Positions 50,376-58,466 are shown, counted from the first letter of the stretch. The stretch is 64,000 nucleotides of DNA from Bradyrhizobium ivorense (GCF_900696085.1 NZ_CAADFC020000018.1:1-64000); one strand, 5' to 3'. A program made the numbers and translations. The notes: generated by a model from the letters alone, not told the origin.

Positions 50376-51251
50376 TCACCGGAATGCGGCCCGGACCTCG
50401 GCGATCGTCAGCGCAGGGGCCTGCAAATGGGGGAAATGCCCGACGCCCGCAAGAACCGTGAGTTCCGCGTGCAGTCTTTCGGCGAGCTCAACTCCCATCT
50501 GCTTGTTGATGTAGAGGTCCTGCTCGCCCCAGACCACCTTTACCGGTGTCGTGAGCCGGGTCAGTTGCGCTTCGAAGTGATCCTGGTCTCGGGTAAAGTG
50601 CGAGTAGTAATGCGCGAACGCATCTGCCATCGTCATCGCGCCCTGCATCCATCCGCGGGACATGTCGTCCTTGAATTCGCGCGCGACGTCGAAATGAGCT
50701 TCCTTGGGCAAGCCCCTTGTGAAGGTGTTTTCAAGGATCTCGTCGCGATTGCTGTTCAGGCTGGCGCGGACCTGGTCCATCGCAGGTCCCGCCTTCAGGC
50801 TTTGCAGGCTCGGATACATGAACTGCGGCCTGTTGAACGGGGCGAAATCGCCCACGATGATCGTTCTTGCGATATCGGTTTTTTCCACGGCCAGCAGCAG
50901 CGCCGGAAGCGCCCCGATATCGGTGGCATAGATCGTCAGCTTCGATGTGTCGATGCCCGCCTTCTCGATATATCGATCCAGAAGCCGCGCGTAGTCCCTG
51001 GGCGCATAGGAGAACCGGTCGATCGCTGGCCGTGACGAGAGGCCGTAGCCCGGCCAGTCGAAAGCGTGGACCTCGAAGTCACCAGCCAGCGCCGTGGCAA
51101 TATCCTGCCAGGCGTACAGGGTCTCCGGAAACCCGTGCAGGAACAGCACGATCCCCTTGGGGTTCGCGTTGTGCAGAACCATTCGCCTGAGCGTGACGTC
51201 GTCGTCGATCTTGAAGACGTCGATCGCGTCGTCGATGACTGGCCGTGACAT
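50376..51251 (-). CDS. Alpha/beta hydrolase (haloalkane dehalogenase/epoxide hydrolase-like)
   Basis: A 291-residue alpha/beta hydrolase. Oxyanion segment VLFLHGFPETLYAWQDIA, nucleophile region IYATDIGALPALLLA (an Asp nucleophile, as in epoxide hydrolases and dehalogenases), acid in VVWGEQDLYI, and catalytic His in VGHFPHLQAPALT. Substrate unknown. It belongs to a group of minus-strand genes ending at the SDR next to the LysR gene, with gaps of 74-126 bp, so cotranscription is possible but not tight. Confidence 0.85.
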   Translation of the reverse strand: MSRPVIDDAIDVFKIDDDVTLRRMVLHNANPKGIVLFLHGFPETLYAWQDIATALAGDFEVHAFDWPGYGLSSRPAIDRFSYAPRDYARLLDRYIEKAGIDTSKLTIYATDIGALPALLLAVEKTDIARTIIVGDFAPFNRPQFMYPSLQSLKAGPAMDQVRASLNSNRDEILENTFTRGLPKEAHFDVAREFKDDMSRGWMQGAMTMADAFAHYYSHFTRDQDHFEAQLTRLTTPVKVVWGEQDLYINKQMGVELAERLHAELTVLAGVGHFPHLQAPALTIAEVRAAFR

Positions 51252-51325
51252 GATGCATATCCTTTCGACGTTGTTGCCGCCCTGCTCTGGTCGGCGTCCT
51301 GCTGCGCTCAAACGCGCGTCCGGTT

Positions 51326-51781
51326 CTACTTCTCGATTGCAGCTTTCGGCGTGTTCCGAAAGCTGATGGCCATGCGGTTGTAGGCGTTCATCAGGCTGAC
51401 TGCGATCGTGAGATCCACGAGCTCGCGCTCGTCGAACACCTCGCGGGCGGCCCGATAGGCGTCATCCGGCACGTTGGTCGCGGCGACATGCGTCACCGTT
51501 TCGGCCCAGGCGAGCGCGGCGCGTTCGCGGGCATCGAAGAGATTGCCGGCCTCCCGCCACGCCTGCAGCAACGCGAGCTTTTCGATCTTCTCGCCCTTCT
51601 TGAGCAGATCGCGCGTGTGCATATCGAGGCAGTAGGCGCAATTGTTGATCTGCGATACCCGCAGATAGACCAGATCGACCAGCACCGCGGGAAGTTTGCT
51701 CTGCATGATGTAGCCGTAGACGCCGCCCAGCGCTTTCATGCCGGCCGGCGCAACCTGATCGTAGTCGAGACGCTTGCTCAT
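51326..51781 (-). CDS. Carboxymuconolactone decarboxylase-family (AhpD-like) protein
   Basis: A 151-residue helical protein of the CMD/AhpD family. The redox motif NNCAYCLDMHTRDLLKKGE carries CxxC with the downstream His, as in AhpD alkylhydroperoxidase, and ERAALAWAETVTHVA is the helical core. It reduces peroxides in partner with thiol systems, or acts on lactones. Its neighbours (alpha/beta hydrolase, DUF417, SDR) suggest a stress or xenobiotic response. Start ATG 51781. Confidence 0.88.
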   Translation of the reverse strand: MSKRLDYDQVAPAGMKALGGVYGYIMQSKLPAVLVDLVYLRVSQINNCAYCLDMHTRDLLKKGEKIEKLALLQAWREAGNLFDARERAALAWAETVTHVAATNVPDDAYRAAREVFDERELVDLTIAVSLMNAYNRMAISFRNTPKAAIEK

Positions 51782-51902
51782 TTCGTGCTCCTTGAGGATG
51801 GATCCTGCTCAACTGTGATCGTCGGCTCCTTTTCGCCGCTATCGACGACGAACACAGCGAGCAGCTTTGCGGGTTTCATGCGGTGCTGATGCCCACGCCG
51901 GT

Positions 51903-52454
51903 TCACTTGCGAACCACGGTTTTCAGCGAGTCGACGAACACCCAGAACGAGGCGGCGAACAGACCGATATCCTTCAGCAGGAACTGACCCGGCGCGACCG
52001 TGATCGCGGGAGCTCCGAGCTCCGGCACGATGACGCCCGGCGTCGAGATCATGAAGCTGACGGTCGTGACGAACAGTCCGGCAGACAGCAGGCCGCCGGC
52101 TGCGGAGAACAGCGGGCTCGCCAATCGGAGCGCGATGAGCAGCCCGATGCTGAGCTCGACGAAGCCGAGGAAGGTCGAGAAGCCGCGCACCGAGAACATC
52201 GCGTAGAACCAGCTCAGCAGCGGGCTGTTCTCCACCAGCGGCACCAGGCCGTTGGCCTCGTAGGCGGTGAACTTCATGCCGCCGAACCAGGCGTAGATGA
52301 TCGCGAGCGACACGTAGAGGCCGACCCGGCTGACCGGCTCGGCGGAAGCGAGCAGGCGTTCGGCGTGAACGCGCCAGGGGATAGGTGCGTTCAGAGCCAG
52401 GACCGCTGGCGGAACCTGGGTGGCGGTGCGAGCAATGGCAATTTCCGTTTTCAT
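51903..52454 (-). CDS. DUF417 (RclC/YkgB-like) membrane protein
   Basis: A 183-residue protein with about four membrane segments: VGLYVSLAIIYAWFGGMKFTAYEANGLVPLVENSPLLSWFYAMF, FLGFVELSIGLLIALRLASPLFSAAGGLLSAGLFVTTVSFMIS and LLKDIGLFAASFWVFVDSLK. FGGMKFTAYEA and VxNSP are the DUF417 signature; E. coli YkgB (RclC) is in the reactive-chlorine-species resistance operon. This fits a redox-stress context with the AhpD-like neighbour. The ATG at 52454 is chosen. Confidence 0.87.
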   Translation of the reverse strand: MKTEIAIARTATQVPPAVLALNAPIPWRVHAERLLASAEPVSRVGLYVSLAIIYAWFGGMKFTAYEANGLVPLVENSPLLSWFYAMFSVRGFSTFLGFVELSIGLLIALRLASPLFSAAGGLLSAGLFVTTVSFMISTPGVIVPELGAPAITVAPGQFLLKDIGLFAASFWVFVDSLKTVVRK

Positions 52455-52580
52455 GGTACGTCTCCTTTGTTCAACCGGACGTGTGAAGGATTGCCGTCGC
52501 GCATCGGCGCGGCGGTCTCGGCATGTCCGGCTGGATGCCGAGGAGTACGTGTGTAACTCCGGGAGAGGCGTTGGCGTCGG

Positions 52581-53396
52581 CTAGACGCCTGCGCCCGCAC
52601 GTCTGTGCAAATTGTAGCGAGGCGCCGGGATCGCGCTCGAGAGCCTGTCCGTCATGGCAAGGCGAGCCGCCTCATGACGATCCCACTCGGCCTTGTCGGG
52701 CAGCGACGGGATGGTGACGGTCTCGCCAAGGTCGAGACCCGCGAGCGCGGCATCGACCATGTCGCTGGCCGTCATCACGATCTGCGCCGGAAGCTGGTGA
52801 ACCGGCGTGCCGGCGACATCCCAGAATTCAGTGGCCGTGGCGCCCGGCAGCACCGCCTGCACGCGCACGCCCTTGTCGGCGAGCTCATGACGCAGCGAAT
52901 GGCTGAATGCGAGCACGAAGGCTTTGGTGCCGCCATAGACCCCGTTAAGCACCTCCGGCGCGATCGCAACGATCGATGCGATGTTGATGATCGTTCCGTT
53001 GCCGCGGGCGACAAATCCCGGGACGGCCGCATAGGTCAGCCGCGTCAGCGCCGTGACGTTGAGGCGGATCATATGGTCCATCTTGTCGATGTCGGAGCCG
53101 AGCAGCGGGCCCGAGGCGCCGACGCCGGCGTTGTTGACCAGCACCGAGATGCCGGCATTGCTGCGAAGGATGTCCTGAACGCGCTGCAGGTCGGCCGCCG
53201 ACGTGAGATCGGCCTCGACCGTCTCCACTTTCCGGCCGGTCTCATTGGCGAGCCGGCGCGCGAGCGATCCGAGCCGCCGCCGGTTGCGCGCGACAAGAAT
53301 GAGGTCGTGGCCGCGCCTTGCCAGACGATCGGCGTAGATCGCGCCGATGCCGGCGGATGCACCGGTGATAAGGGCGGTGCCTGGGGCCTGGGTCAT
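52581..53396 (-). CDS. Short-chain dehydrogenase/reductase next to LysR
   Basis: A 271-residue classical SDR: ALITGASAGIGAIYADRLARRGHDLILVARNRRRL (RR after the second strand indicates NADP), NNAGVGASGPL, Ser in INIASIVAI and the catalytic pair YGGTKAFVLAFSHSL. The gene is divergent from the LysR regulator across 114 bp holding inverted repeats, so it is a likely LysR target. ATG 53396 follows the intergenic region. Confidence 0.88.
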   Translation of the reverse strand: MTQAPGTALITGASAGIGAIYADRLARRGHDLILVARNRRRLGSLARRLANETGRKVETVEADLTSAADLQRVQDILRSNAGISVLVNNAGVGASGPLLGSDIDKMDHMIRLNVTALTRLTYAAVPGFVARGNGTIINIASIVAIAPEVLNGVYGGTKAFVLAFSHSLRHELADKGVRVQAVLPGATATEFWDVAGTPVHQLPAQIVMTASDMVDAALAGLDLGETVTIPSLPDKAEWDRHEAARLAMTDRLSSAIPAPRYNLHRRAGAGV

Positions 53397-53484
53397 GTTC
53401 CATCTCCATTGAGCGGGTTTCTGCCGTCGCGGTGATGGATAGGCCATTCCGAAACTGATCGGTATCTGGCAATATTGGGAGACA

Positions 53485-53503
53485 TTCTTCCAAGAAATGG
53501 AAG
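53485..53503. promoter_or_regulatory. Overlapping inverted repeats, candidate LysR binding site
   Basis: TTCTTCCAAGAA at 53485-53496 is a perfect palindrome, and CTTCCA...TGGAAG at 53487-53503 overlaps it. The motif lies between the divergent SDR and LysR genes, just before the LysR start, as expected for a LysR-regulated divergent promoter. No T-N11-A core was pinned down. Confidence 0.55.
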
Positions 53504-53510
53504 TAACAGA

Positions 53511-54440
53511 ATGGATCGGTTCGAGGGAATGTCGATCGTCGTGGCGGTGGCCGAAGCCGGAAGCCTGACCGCTGCGGCACGTCGGCAGAACATGCCGCTG
53601 GCGACCGTGAGCCGCAAAGTGTCGGAGCTGGAAGCGCATCTGCGCACCAAGCTGTTCAATCGGACGACCCGCGCCTTTGTCCCGACGGATGCAGGGCTCT
53701 CCTACATTGCCGCGGCCAAGCGCATCCTTGCCGATGTCTCGGAAGCCGAGCGCACCGTTTCCGGCGAGTACACGACGCCACGAGGAGAGCTGAGTGTTTC
53801 GACGCTCGTCGCGCTCGGGCGGTTGTGTCTGCAGCCGATCCTGTCGGATTTTTTGAAGACGTTCCCAGAGGTGGACGTGCATCTCAACCTGCAGGACCGG
53901 ACCGTCAATCTTCTGGAAGATCACATCGACGTCGCACTACGCGTGGGCCATCTCGCCGACAGCAGCCTGATCGCGGTCCGCGTCGGCGAAATCCACCGCG
54001 TGGTGTGCGCCAGCGCAGCCTATCTGGAAGCGCGCGGGACGCCCCAATCGCCCGATGACCTGCTGGCGCACGACTGCATCAGCTATCCGCCGATGCAGTC
54101 GCCATCGACCTGGCGATTCAAGCGAGGGCAGACCGACTATGTGGTTCCGGTTCGGTCGCGCTTCGTTGCGAGCAATCTCGAGTCGGCCAGCGATGCCGTG
54201 CGCGCAGGCCTCGGGATCACCGAGGGCTTCTCCTATCTCCTCGACCGCTCGATCAAGTCGAAGGAGCTCGTTCCGCTGCTGCAGGATTTTCAGCCGCCGC
54301 CGCAACCGGTCAACTTCGTGTACTCGCCCAATCGCTTCATGCCGGCCAAATTGCGCGCGTTTCTCGACTTCGCCGTGCCCCGTCTCAGGGAGCGCCTCGC
54401 CGTGCCAAAAGACGTGGTCAGATCGCCACGAGCTTCCTGA
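53511..54440 (+). CDS. LysR-family transcriptional regulator
   Basis: A 309-residue LysR protein. HTH: MDRFEGMSIVVAVAEAGSLTAAARRQNMPLATVSRKVSELEAHLRTKLFNRTTRAFVPTDAG. The effector-binding domain has LPILSDFLKTFPEVDVHLNLQDRTVNLLEDHIDVALRVGHLADSSLIAVRVG. The group resembles regulators of SDR/oxidative stress genes. Start ATG 53511 lies in the motif region upstream. The 3' end overlaps the stop of the convergent GrlR-like gene by 23 bp. Confidence 0.93.
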   Translation: MDRFEGMSIVVAVAEAGSLTAAARRQNMPLATVSRKVSELEAHLRTKLFNRTTRAFVPTDAGLSYIAAAKRILADVSEAERTVSGEYTTPRGELSVSTLVALGRLCLQPILSDFLKTFPEVDVHLNLQDRTVNLLEDHIDVALRVGHLADSSLIAVRVGEIHRVVCASAAYLEARGTPQSPDDLLAHDCISYPPMQSPSTWRFKRGQTDYVVPVRSRFVASNLESASDAVRAGLGITEGFSYLLDRSIKSKELVPLLQDFQPPPQPVNFVYSPNRFMPAKLRAFLDFAVPRLRERLAVPKDVVRSPRAS

Positions 54441-55113
54441 GCACGGCGCCAAAGCGGATGCTGCGCTTGCCGGCGAGAGCAGTGGCTTCGCCGACCGCGC
54501 CATCGGCGTCGTAGGTGCCGGAGAAGCCGATGCCGACTTCCTTGCCGCCGAACACCGGACGCTCGCCCTGGCTCGGCGTGTGCTCGTGGTTGATGAGTTC
54601 GCCCTTCCAGCGGCCGCCGGCGCTCTGATAGGCACCGAAATAGGCGAAGAACGCGTCGCCGCCGCGGATGCTGCCGTCGTGCAGCAGCATCAAGCCGGTG
54701 TTGCCGGCGTTGATGCCGTCGAGCATGCGGATGGTCAGGGAATAGAGTCCGTTGACGATGCCGTCGGCGCCGCCGGGGCGCGACGGCGGCGCCGTCGCCT
54801 CGCTCAGCGCGGTCATGACTGCCGTGAGCTCGCCGCCAAGCAGCGGTGTGCGTCCGGCGAGGCGATAACCCTCTCCGTCGCGCGCTCCCTGCAACACGAA
54901 GGGCGCAACGCCCTCGATCGGCCGGTAGTCGCCAGTGGTATTGCGCAACACGCCGGTGATCTCGAAGCCAGGTGCTTGATCCGCTCCGAGGGCGCGCCCG
55001 GCGAAGGCATAGCCGCCATTGCCGCCGAAGATCCTGCCGTCGCGCGCGATCACCACGCCGCGGCCGAAACCGCGCGCACTGGTCACCTCGACCTTGTAGA
55101 GCCCATCCTGCAT
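54418..55113 (-). CDS. GrlR-like protein 3, two modules
   Basis: A 231-residue protein of two modules. Module 1: MQDGLYKVEVTSARGFGRGVVIARDGRIFGGNGGYAFAGRALGAD (more divergent than in paralogs). Module 2: GIVNGLYSLTIRMLDGINAGNTGLMLLHDGSIRGGDAFFAYFGAYQSAGGRWKGELINHEHTPSQGERPVFGGKEVGIGFSG, ending LAGKRSIRFGAVLRKLVAI. The module-2 half is close to the paralogs at 33 and 42 kb. It starts with ATG and thereby supports the TTG starts of the others. The adjacent single-module gene lies 7 bp upstream on the same strand. Confidence 0.8.
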   Translation of the reverse strand: MQDGLYKVEVTSARGFGRGVVIARDGRIFGGNGGYAFAGRALGADQAPGFEITGVLRNTTGDYRPIEGVAPFVLQGARDGEGYRLAGRTPLLGGELTAVMTALSEATAPPSRPGGADGIVNGLYSLTIRMLDGINAGNTGLMLLHDGSIRGGDAFFAYFGAYQSAGGRWKGELINHEHTPSQGERPVFGGKEVGIGFSGTYDADGAVGEATALAGKRSIRFGAVLRKLVAI

Positions 55114-55120
55114 GGCGCGA

Positions 55121-55465
55121 TCAGTCGGGTATCAGCAGCCGCAGCTTCGACCTGAAGCGGATGCTCTGCTTGCCGGCGAGCGCGATGCCCTCGCTTTCGG
55201 CTGTCTCGTCGGTATAGGTGCCGGTAAATCCGATGGTGACGATCTTGCGTTCCCACACCGGGCGCTCGCCATAGGTCGGCGAGTGCTCCTGGTTGGTGAC
55301 CTCGCCCTTCCACTTGCCGTTGTCGGCCGTATAGCTGCCATAGGCGAAAAAGAACGAGTCGCCGCCGCGCAGCTGGCCGTCACGCACCACCATGACGCCC
55401 TGGTTGCCGCCGGTGACGCCATCGAGGAATTCGACGGTGATGTGATAGAGCCCGTTCCGGATCAT
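55121..55465 (-). CDS. GrlR-like protein 4, single module
   Basis: A 114-residue protein with only one module: MIRNGLYHITVEFLDGVTGGNQGVMVVRDGQLRGGDSFFFAYGSYTADNGKWKGEVTNQEHSPTYGERPVWERKIVTIGFTGTYTDETAESEGIALAGKQSIRFRSKLRLLIPD. It matches module 2 of the larger paralogs and is about the size of E. coli GrlR (~120 residues). It is 7 bp before the GrlR-like gene 3 and probably cotranscribed with it. ATG 55465. Confidence 0.8.
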   Translation of the reverse strand: MIRNGLYHITVEFLDGVTGGNQGVMVVRDGQLRGGDSFFFAYGSYTADNGKWKGEVTNQEHSPTYGERPVWERKIVTIGFTGTYTDETAESEGIALAGKQSIRFRSKLRLLIPD

Positions 55466-55583
55466 GGAGTGACGCGCCTTGTCCCGACCAGACAATAGCC
55501 GTTTGGCCGTGACTTGAGCAATTCGGGGTGGGCAAATTCCGGAGGGGGGGTCGGGAGCCCCCATTCCGGGCTATGCTGCTGCG

Positions 55584-56306
55584 ATGAGTCGCGGCCGAAG
55601 ACGCCGCCGGAGCCTGCCGTTGGAAACCGCGCTTTATCTGCCCGTCAAACGCTTTCTCGAAAAGCTCGGCTTCACGGTCAAGGGCGAGATCGGCGGCTGC
55701 GACCTGGTGGCGCTGAGCGACGGCGATCCGCCGGTGGTCGTGGTCGGGGAACTCAAGCTTGCCTTCAATCTCGAACTGATCCTGCAGGCGGTCGACCGCG
55801 CCGCCGCCGCCGACGAGGTCTGGATCGCGGCAAAAATCTCTGTCCGCGGCAAGGGCCGCGAGAGCGATGCGCGCTATCGCAATCTGTGCCGCCGGCTCGG
55901 CTTCGGCATGCTCGGCGTCACCACCACCGGCGATGTCGAGGTGCTGGTGAAGCCGCCGACCGCGGCGATCAGGCGCAATCCGAAGAAGCGCTCGCGGCTG
56001 ATCGCCGAGCACCAGAAGCGCAAGGGCGACCCGGTAGAGGGTGGCTCGACCCGCGCGCCGATCATGACCGCGTACCGGCAGCAGGCGCTGGCCTGCGCGT
56101 CGGCGCTGTCGGATGGTCCGCGGCCGGTGCGCGAGCTGCGCGCCGCCATTCCCGACGCCGGCAAGATCCTGCTGCACAATGTCTATGGCTGGTTCGATCG
56201 GGCCGAGCGCGGCATCTACGTGCTGACCGACGCCGGCCGCGCCGCGCTGAAACGCTGGCCGCAGCAGCCGGTCGAGCTGAGAGACGCGGCGGCAGCTACA
56301 CCGTAA
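55584..56306 (+). CDS. DUF2161 protein, putative PD-(D/E)xK nuclease fold
   Basis: A 240-residue cytoplasmic protein. The N-terminal half contains LPVKRFLEKLGFTVKGEIGGCDLVALSDGDPPVVVVGELKLAFNLELILQAVDRAAAADEVWIAAK, in which G-CDLVAL and GELKLAFN carry the Asp and ExK of a PD-(D/E)xK phosphodiesterase. The C-terminal part (ADRIMTAYRQQALACASAL, LRAAIPDAGKILLHNVYGWFDRAERGIYVLTDAGRAAL) looks like a wHTH. The activity has not been shown. It is divergent from the GrlR-like pair. ATG 55584. Confidence 0.8.
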   Translation: MSRGRRRRRSLPLETALYLPVKRFLEKLGFTVKGEIGGCDLVALSDGDPPVVVVGELKLAFNLELILQAVDRAAAADEVWIAAKISVRGKGRESDARYRNLCRRLGFGMLGVTTTGDVEVLVKPPTAAIRRNPKKRSRLIAEHQKRKGDPVEGGSTRAPIMTAYRQQALACASALSDGPRPVRELRAAIPDAGKILLHNVYGWFDRAERGIYVLTDAGRAALKRWPQQPVELRDAAAATP

Positions 56307-56332
56307 TCCACAACACGCATTGGGGGACCGTC

Positions 56333-56632
56333 ATGATCGTCGTCACCGGAAGCGTCACCGCCCGCCCCGACAGCTTTGACGAAGTCCGCCGGCTGAGCCT
56401 CGAGCACGTCCATCGCTCGCGCGGCGAGCCCGGCTGCATCTCGCACGCGGTCCATGTCGATTGCGAGAACCCGCTCAGGCTGGTGTTTTTCGAGCAGTGG
56501 GCCGACCGCGCCGCGCTGGCTGCCCATTTTGCAGTCCCCGCCTCGCGCGAATTCGTCCGCTCCTTGCAATCACTCGCGGCAAGCGCCGCCGCGATCGAAC
56601 TTTATGACGCTCACAAGATTGAGAGACTTTAG
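56333..56632 (+). CDS. Putative quinol monooxygenase (ABM domain)
   Basis: A 99-residue ABM dimeric alpha/beta-barrel protein: VVTGSVTARPDSFDEVRRLSLEHVHRSRGEPGCISHAVHVDCENPLRLVFFEQWADRAALAAHFAVPASREFVRSL. Typical of YgiN-like quinol monooxygenases, which cycle quinols and quinones. ATG 56333. Located 26 bp after the DUF2161 gene on the same strand. Confidence 0.85.
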   Translation: MIVVTGSVTARPDSFDEVRRLSLEHVHRSRGEPGCISHAVHVDCENPLRLVFFEQWADRAALAAHFAVPASREFVRSLQSLAASAAAIELYDAHKIERL

Positions 56633-56723
56633 CTTGCATGGCTGGATTGCCATCCCACATTCATATTGCAATGCAACATTAGGCACCTTACGTATCTCCC
56701 CGCGATTCAAAGATGAGGCTGCG

Positions 56724-57032
56724 ATGAGCGGAGACTGGAACACCAAGTACGGCACACGGCGCGTGCGGCACGATCCGCCGACGCTGGAGGAGGCAATCTT
56801 CGCGGCCGTCGGCATCACCGAAGACGTGGAAGCCCAGGCTGAGATCGCTTCGGCGCTGATGGGTCTGCCCTATGACGAGGTGCTGGCCGAGGTGAAGAAG
56901 ACCGCGCGCGTCAGCGCCCGTACCGGCACCGCGACCCGCGTGATCGCCGGCGAACAGGGCGCGCAGCGCTCCGTCGTGGTCGAGCGCCGCGTGGTCCGCC
57001 GCATCCTGCCCGCCAAGCGCACCGGCACCTGA
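56724..57032 (+). CDS. Conserved-looking cytoplasmic protein
   Basis: A 102-residue protein, MSGDWNTKYGTRRVRHDPPTLEEAIFAAVGITEDVEAQAEIASALMGLPYDEVLAEVKKTARV... then a basic C-terminus (VVVERRVVRRILPAKR). I recall homologs in Bradyrhizobium; no domain is assigned. It is followed by a strong terminator at 57116, so it is the last gene of this plus-strand group. ATG 56724 with GAGGCTGCG just upstream. Confidence 0.75.
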   Translation: MSGDWNTKYGTRRVRHDPPTLEEAIFAAVGITEDVEAQAEIASALMGLPYDEVLAEVKKTARVSARTGTATRVIAGEQGAQRSVVVERRVVRRILPAKRTGT

Positions 57033-57039
57033 AGTTTGA

Positions 57040-57085
57040 GCATGATCTTGGTCGGAAAACCGCCCCTCACTTTTCCGGATCATGC
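57040..57085. repeat. Rhizobial palindromic repeat
   Basis: GCATGATC at 57040 mirrors GATCATGC ending at 57085, with GGAAAA and TTTTCC inside. I recognise this as the common GAGCATGATC...TTTTCCGGATCATGC repeat of Hyphomicrobiales. It lies between a gene stop and its terminator. Confidence 0.7.
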
Positions 57086-57115
57086 ATGAAGCAAACCAAC
57101 CGATCGTTGAAAAAG

Positions 57116-57148
57116 AAAGGGCAACTCGCTGAGCGAGTTGCCCTTTTT
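57116..57148 (+). terminator. Strong factor-independent terminator
   Basis: AAAGGGCAACTCGC pairs with GCGAGTTGCCCTTT around TGA, preceded by AAAAAGA and followed by TTTGTTTT. It can act in both directions between the conserved-protein gene and the convergent acetyltransferase gene. Confidence 0.85.
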
Positions 57149-57171
57149 GTTTTCTGCGCTCAACAATCCGC

Positions 57172-57807
57172 TCAGGCGGCGCGGCCCCAGCCGGACATCT
57201 GCATCACCATCCGCCAATAGGCGCGGTTCATGTCGACGATCGCGCGCGCGGCCTCGACCGGCGTGACCGCGGCCGGGGCCGGGGCCGGGGCCAGCGCCGG
57301 TTCGGGCTGGCTCTGCTCGGTCAGGTCGATGCTGCCGGTCGATTCGCCGTGACGGAACGTCAGCTGCGCACCGAACTTGGTGGCGAGCGCCCGCATCGCG
57401 TCGTTCTGCGCACCGGTGGTGATGCGCAAATTGGTGTAGCCCTTGGCATGGGCCTCGGCGATCAGCTTGCGGAACAGGATGCTGCCGACACCCTTGCGCC
57501 GCGCCGAGCGTTCCACGCTGAAGGCGATCTCGGGCTGGGCGTCCGGCGACTGCTCCGGCGGATGCAGCTCGGCCGCGCCGCGGACCACGCCGTCCTCGAA
57601 ATAGGCGATGATGACGGTGCCGTCATTGGCGCACCGCTCGGCATAACGGCCGATGAAACTGTCATCGATGAAGCCATGAAAGCGGTCATGCCGGCTGGAC
57701 TTGTCCAGCCTCAGCAGATGATCGCGCAGCAGAGGAAGCTCCTCCTGCTGGCTCAACGTCCGGACCGTACCCTTGAGAGAGGTCGAACGGATGGAATTGC
57801 GGTTCAT
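57172..57807 (-). CDS. GNAT-family N-acetyltransferase
   Basis: A 211-residue GNAT enzyme. The acetyl-CoA motif A is FSVERSARRKGVGSILFRKLIAEAHAKGYTNLRITTGAQNDAMRALATKFGAQL (RRKGVGS is the pyrophosphate loop). An upstream RFHGFIDDSFIGRYAERC segment is typical of the domain's N-terminus. A Pro/Ala-rich linker (PEPALAPAPAPAAV) precedes a short C-terminal tail. Acceptor unknown. ATG 57807; the 5' region is AT-rich and holds the palindrome at 57867. Confidence 0.85.
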   Translation of the reverse strand: MNRNSIRSTSLKGTVRTLSQQEELPLLRDHLLRLDKSSRHDRFHGFIDDSFIGRYAERCANDGTVIIAYFEDGVVRGAAELHPPEQSPDAQPEIAFSVERSARRKGVGSILFRKLIAEAHAKGYTNLRITTGAQNDAMRALATKFGAQLTFRHGESTGSIDLTEQSQPEPALAPAPAPAAVTPVEAARAIVDMNRAYWRMVMQMSGWGRAA

Positions 57808-57866
57808 TTCATAACTCCTCTTGGTAGCCCTCGAGGAGGCGTCGAGTCCCTAGTAGGCTCTATATT

Positions 57867-57877
57867 GTGCGTCGCAC
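57867..57877. promoter_or_regulatory. Short palindrome upstream of the acetyltransferase gene
   Basis: GTGCGTCGCAC is symmetric about the central T and lies in an AT-rich intergenic region (57808-57948), 60-70 bp before the start codon. It may be an operator; no factor is suggested by the sequence. Confidence 0.35.
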
Positions 57878-57948
57878 CATATAATTCAAGTATTCAGATT
57901 CATTTAAGTACACCATAAGGTGATCGGGAACTCAGATCGTACGACCCA

Positions 57949-58347
57949 CTATAATACCATTTGTGTTTGGGTCACGACCGCGACCAGCTTGCCATCCTCG
58001 GTTTCCAGCCGGGTCTGCCAGACTTGGGTTCGCCGCCCGCGGTGGACCGGGGTGGCAGTGGCGATGACGGTGGTTCCCTCCTTGGCGCCGCCAATGAAGT
58101 TGGTCTTGCTCTCCAGGGTCGTGGTGCCCTTGGCGTCCTCCGGCAGGTTGATCACGGTGGCGGCGGCGCCGACCGAGTCGGCCAGCGCCATCACGGCACC
58201 GCCATGGATGGTGTGATGCAGGGTGCAGAGGTCCGGCCGCACCAGCATTCTGGCGACCACGCGATCCTTGTCGGCCTCGGTGAAGGTGATGCCCTTCAGT
58301 TCCGCAAACGGCATCTTCATCGACTGGATCTTTTCAAGCGGCGTCAT
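57949..58347 (-). CDS. PaaI-family hotdog thioesterase
   Basis: A 132-residue single-hotdog thioesterase: VARMLVRPDLCTLHHTIHGGAVMALADSVGAAATVINLP carries the HGG active-site motif of PaaI-type enzymes, and FIGGAKEGTTVIATATPVHRGRRTQVWQTRLETEDGKLVAVVTQTQMVL completes the fold. Hydrolyses aryl- or acyl-CoA (such as phenylacetyl-CoA). ATG 58347 matches the family start. Confidence 0.9.
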   Translation of the reverse strand: MTPLEKIQSMKMPFAELKGITFTEADKDRVVARMLVRPDLCTLHHTIHGGAVMALADSVGAAATVINLPEDAKGTTTLESKTNFIGGAKEGTTVIATATPVHRGRRTQVWQTRLETEDGKLVAVVTQTQMVL

Positions 58348-58367
58348 CAGGTCCTCCGGTTTTCTCC

Positions 58368-58466
58368 GGGCGTCGTACGCGGGCTTGACCCGCGTATCCA
58401 TCACCCTTCGCAAGAGCTTTCTTGGCATGATGGATTGCCGGGTCGAGCCCGGCAATGACGTGTGAG
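58368..58466. repeat. Dispersed repeat between genes
   Basis: GCGTCGTACGCGGGCTTGAC and CCCGCGTATCCATC at 58368-58410 and GATGGATTGCCGGGTCGAGC with GGCAATGACG to 58466 form inverted elements of the familiar rhizobial 'GTCATGCCCGGCTTGACCCG' type. It lies upstream of the BtuF-like gene and 5' of the thioesterase gene. Confidence 0.55.

Noticed and set aside
33241..55465. Reading the GrlR-like cluster as part of a type III secretion locus
   Set aside because: No secretion, effector or GrlA-like gene was found in the window; the link is only to the fold of GrlR.
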